From an uncultured Verrucomicrobiota bacterium (GTDB lineage Bacteria; Verrucomicrobiota; Verrucomicrobiia; Chthoniobacterales; SZAS-18), in contig CALMVM010000414.1 of the NCBI GenBank assembly GCA_937873255.1, forward strand, positions 9,487-30,031: DNA of 20,545 nt, written 5' to 3'. Both the position numbers and the translations under genes were made by a program. Shown in pieces: positions 19,847-20,545 of the stretch. Numbering within the stretch: the stretch's first letter is position 1; every line of letters begins with the position of its first letter. Under the pieces are notes generated by a model. It was not told the DNA's origin. It was given only the letters and a program-made list of their open reading frames with translations, and did no database searches.

Positions 19847-20545
19847 ATGGGACTCATCAATTTCCTCAAAGGTCAGGTCATCGACGTGATCGAGTGGATC
19901 GACGATTCGCGCGATACCATCTCGGTCCGCTTCGCCGAAGCCAGCAACCACGAAATCAAAAACGGCGCGCAGTTGATCGTGCGCGAGTCCCAGGTCGCCC
20001 AATTCATCCTGGAAGGCGAGTACGGCGACACGTTCGGTCCCGGCCACCACACGCTGACGACCAACAACATCCCGATCCTCACCACGCTCAAGAGCTGGAA
20101 ATACGGGTTCAACTCGCCCTTCAAGGCCGACGTGTATTTCATCACGACGCGTCTGTTCACCGGCAACCGCTGGGGCACGGCGCAGCCGTTCATGATGCGC
20201 GACTCCGACTTCGGCATGGTGCGCACGAGTGCCTACGGGACGTACGATTTCCACGTCACCGATCCGAAGGTGTTTCTCAAGGAAGTCGTGGGCACGGACG
20301 AGGTGTTCAGGCTGGAGGAATTTTCGGACACGATGCGTTCGCGCATCGTGAGCATCTTCACTGAGGCTGTGTCGAAAGCCAAGGTGCCGGTGGTCGATCT
20401 GATGCAGCAAAACAGCGCGCTCGGTGAGGCGCTGCTGCCGCTCATCAACCCGTTCGTACAGAGCAAGTACGGGCTGGCGATCACGACCTTTGTCGTCGAG
20501 AGTGTGTCCTTGCCGGCCGAGGTCCAGCAGGCCATTGACAAGGGG
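19847..20545 (+). CDS. SPFH/band-7 domain protein, N-terminal part (cut by window edge)
   Basis: An open frame of 233 codons from ATG 19847 to the end of the window. It starts MGLINFLKGQVIDVIEWIDD and has no N-terminal membrane helix. It matches the SPFH-domain family typified by Bacillus YdjI (virion-core-like proteins). Segments are QLIVRESQVAQFILEGEYGD, GPGHHTLTTNNIPILTTL, ADVYFITTRLFTGNRWGTAQ, and later MRSRIVSIFTEAVSKAK and FVVESVSLPAEVQQAID. These proteins often carry a C-terminal zinc ribbon, which would lie outside the window. The function is probably membrane-associated scaffolding, not well defined. Confidence 0.85.
   Translation, partial: MGLINFLKGQVIDVIEWIDDSRDTISVRFAEASNHEIKNGAQLIVRESQVAQFILEGEYGDTFGPGHHTLTTNNIPILTTLKSWKYGFNSPFKADVYFITTRLFTGNRWGTAQPFMMRDSDFGMVRTSAYGTYDFHVTDPKVFLKEVVGTDEVFRLEEFSDTMRSRIVSIFTEAVSKAKVPVVDLMQQNSALGEALLPLINPFVQSKYGLAITTFVVESVSLPAEVQQAIDKG

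Noticed and set aside
1..20545. CRISPR array or rRNA genes
   Set aside because: No regularly spaced repeats of 20-40 bases with unique spacers and no rRNA-like sequence were seen.

Overview
The window is GC-rich bacterial DNA. It holds the right-hand part of an integrated lambda-like prophage (about 1 to 18660) followed by host chromosome (about 18661 to 20545). The host is probably a Verrucomicrobiota-type bacterium. That guess is weak: it rests on overall gene style, the GYF-domain membrane protein, and the scarcity of Shine-Dalgarno sequences at early genes. The host flank (MarC family, SPFH/band-7, a small lipoprotein) does not identify a genus.

Layout. From 1 to 8932 the minus strand carries the late operon, read right to left: an HTH protein, a second HTH-like protein, a DUF3102-like protein, a small basic protein, small and large terminase (GpA family), a gpW-like connector, a lambda-type portal, an S49 prohead protease with a long C-terminal extension, a 65-aa protein, and the start of another gene cut by the window edge. 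Between the large terminase and the gpW-like gene sits an oppositely oriented, less GC-rich islet (about 4067-4691). It contains a tRNA-fMet-like 3' fragment and two short ORFs, one apparently frameshifted. From 8933 to 10180 there are small membrane-protein genes, probably morons. From 10180 to 10890 lies the likely regulatory switch: repeat arrays, a ribbon-helix-helix regulator and a small plus-strand gene. From 10887 to 17558 the plus strand carries the early operon: small unknown proteins, a RecA-fold (Sak4/AAA_24-like) ATPase with a RecE-like PD-(D/E)XK exonuclease, a putative phage metallopeptidase, a Lar-like zinc-finger anti-restriction protein, an integron-integrase-like tyrosine recombinase, a Gp37/Gp68 (DUF5131) protein, and a small HTH protein that may be the excisionase. 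The prophage's own tyrosine integrase (minus strand) closes the element beside the 3' end of a tRNA gene, which is the attachment core. The intact tRNA should lie beyond the left edge of the window.

How it fits together. The late module packages DNA (terminases) into a portal/protease/scaffold prohead. The early module supplies recombination and anti-host functions. The terminal integrase and the small HTH protein would control integration and excision. Tail, lysis and major capsid genes are not in the window. The most unusual item is the IntI-like recombinase inside the early operon, separate from the phage integrase, with no recognisable attC array. Next are the tRNA-bounded islet in the structural module and the S49 protease fused to a zincin-like domain whose first metal-binding His is replaced by Glu.
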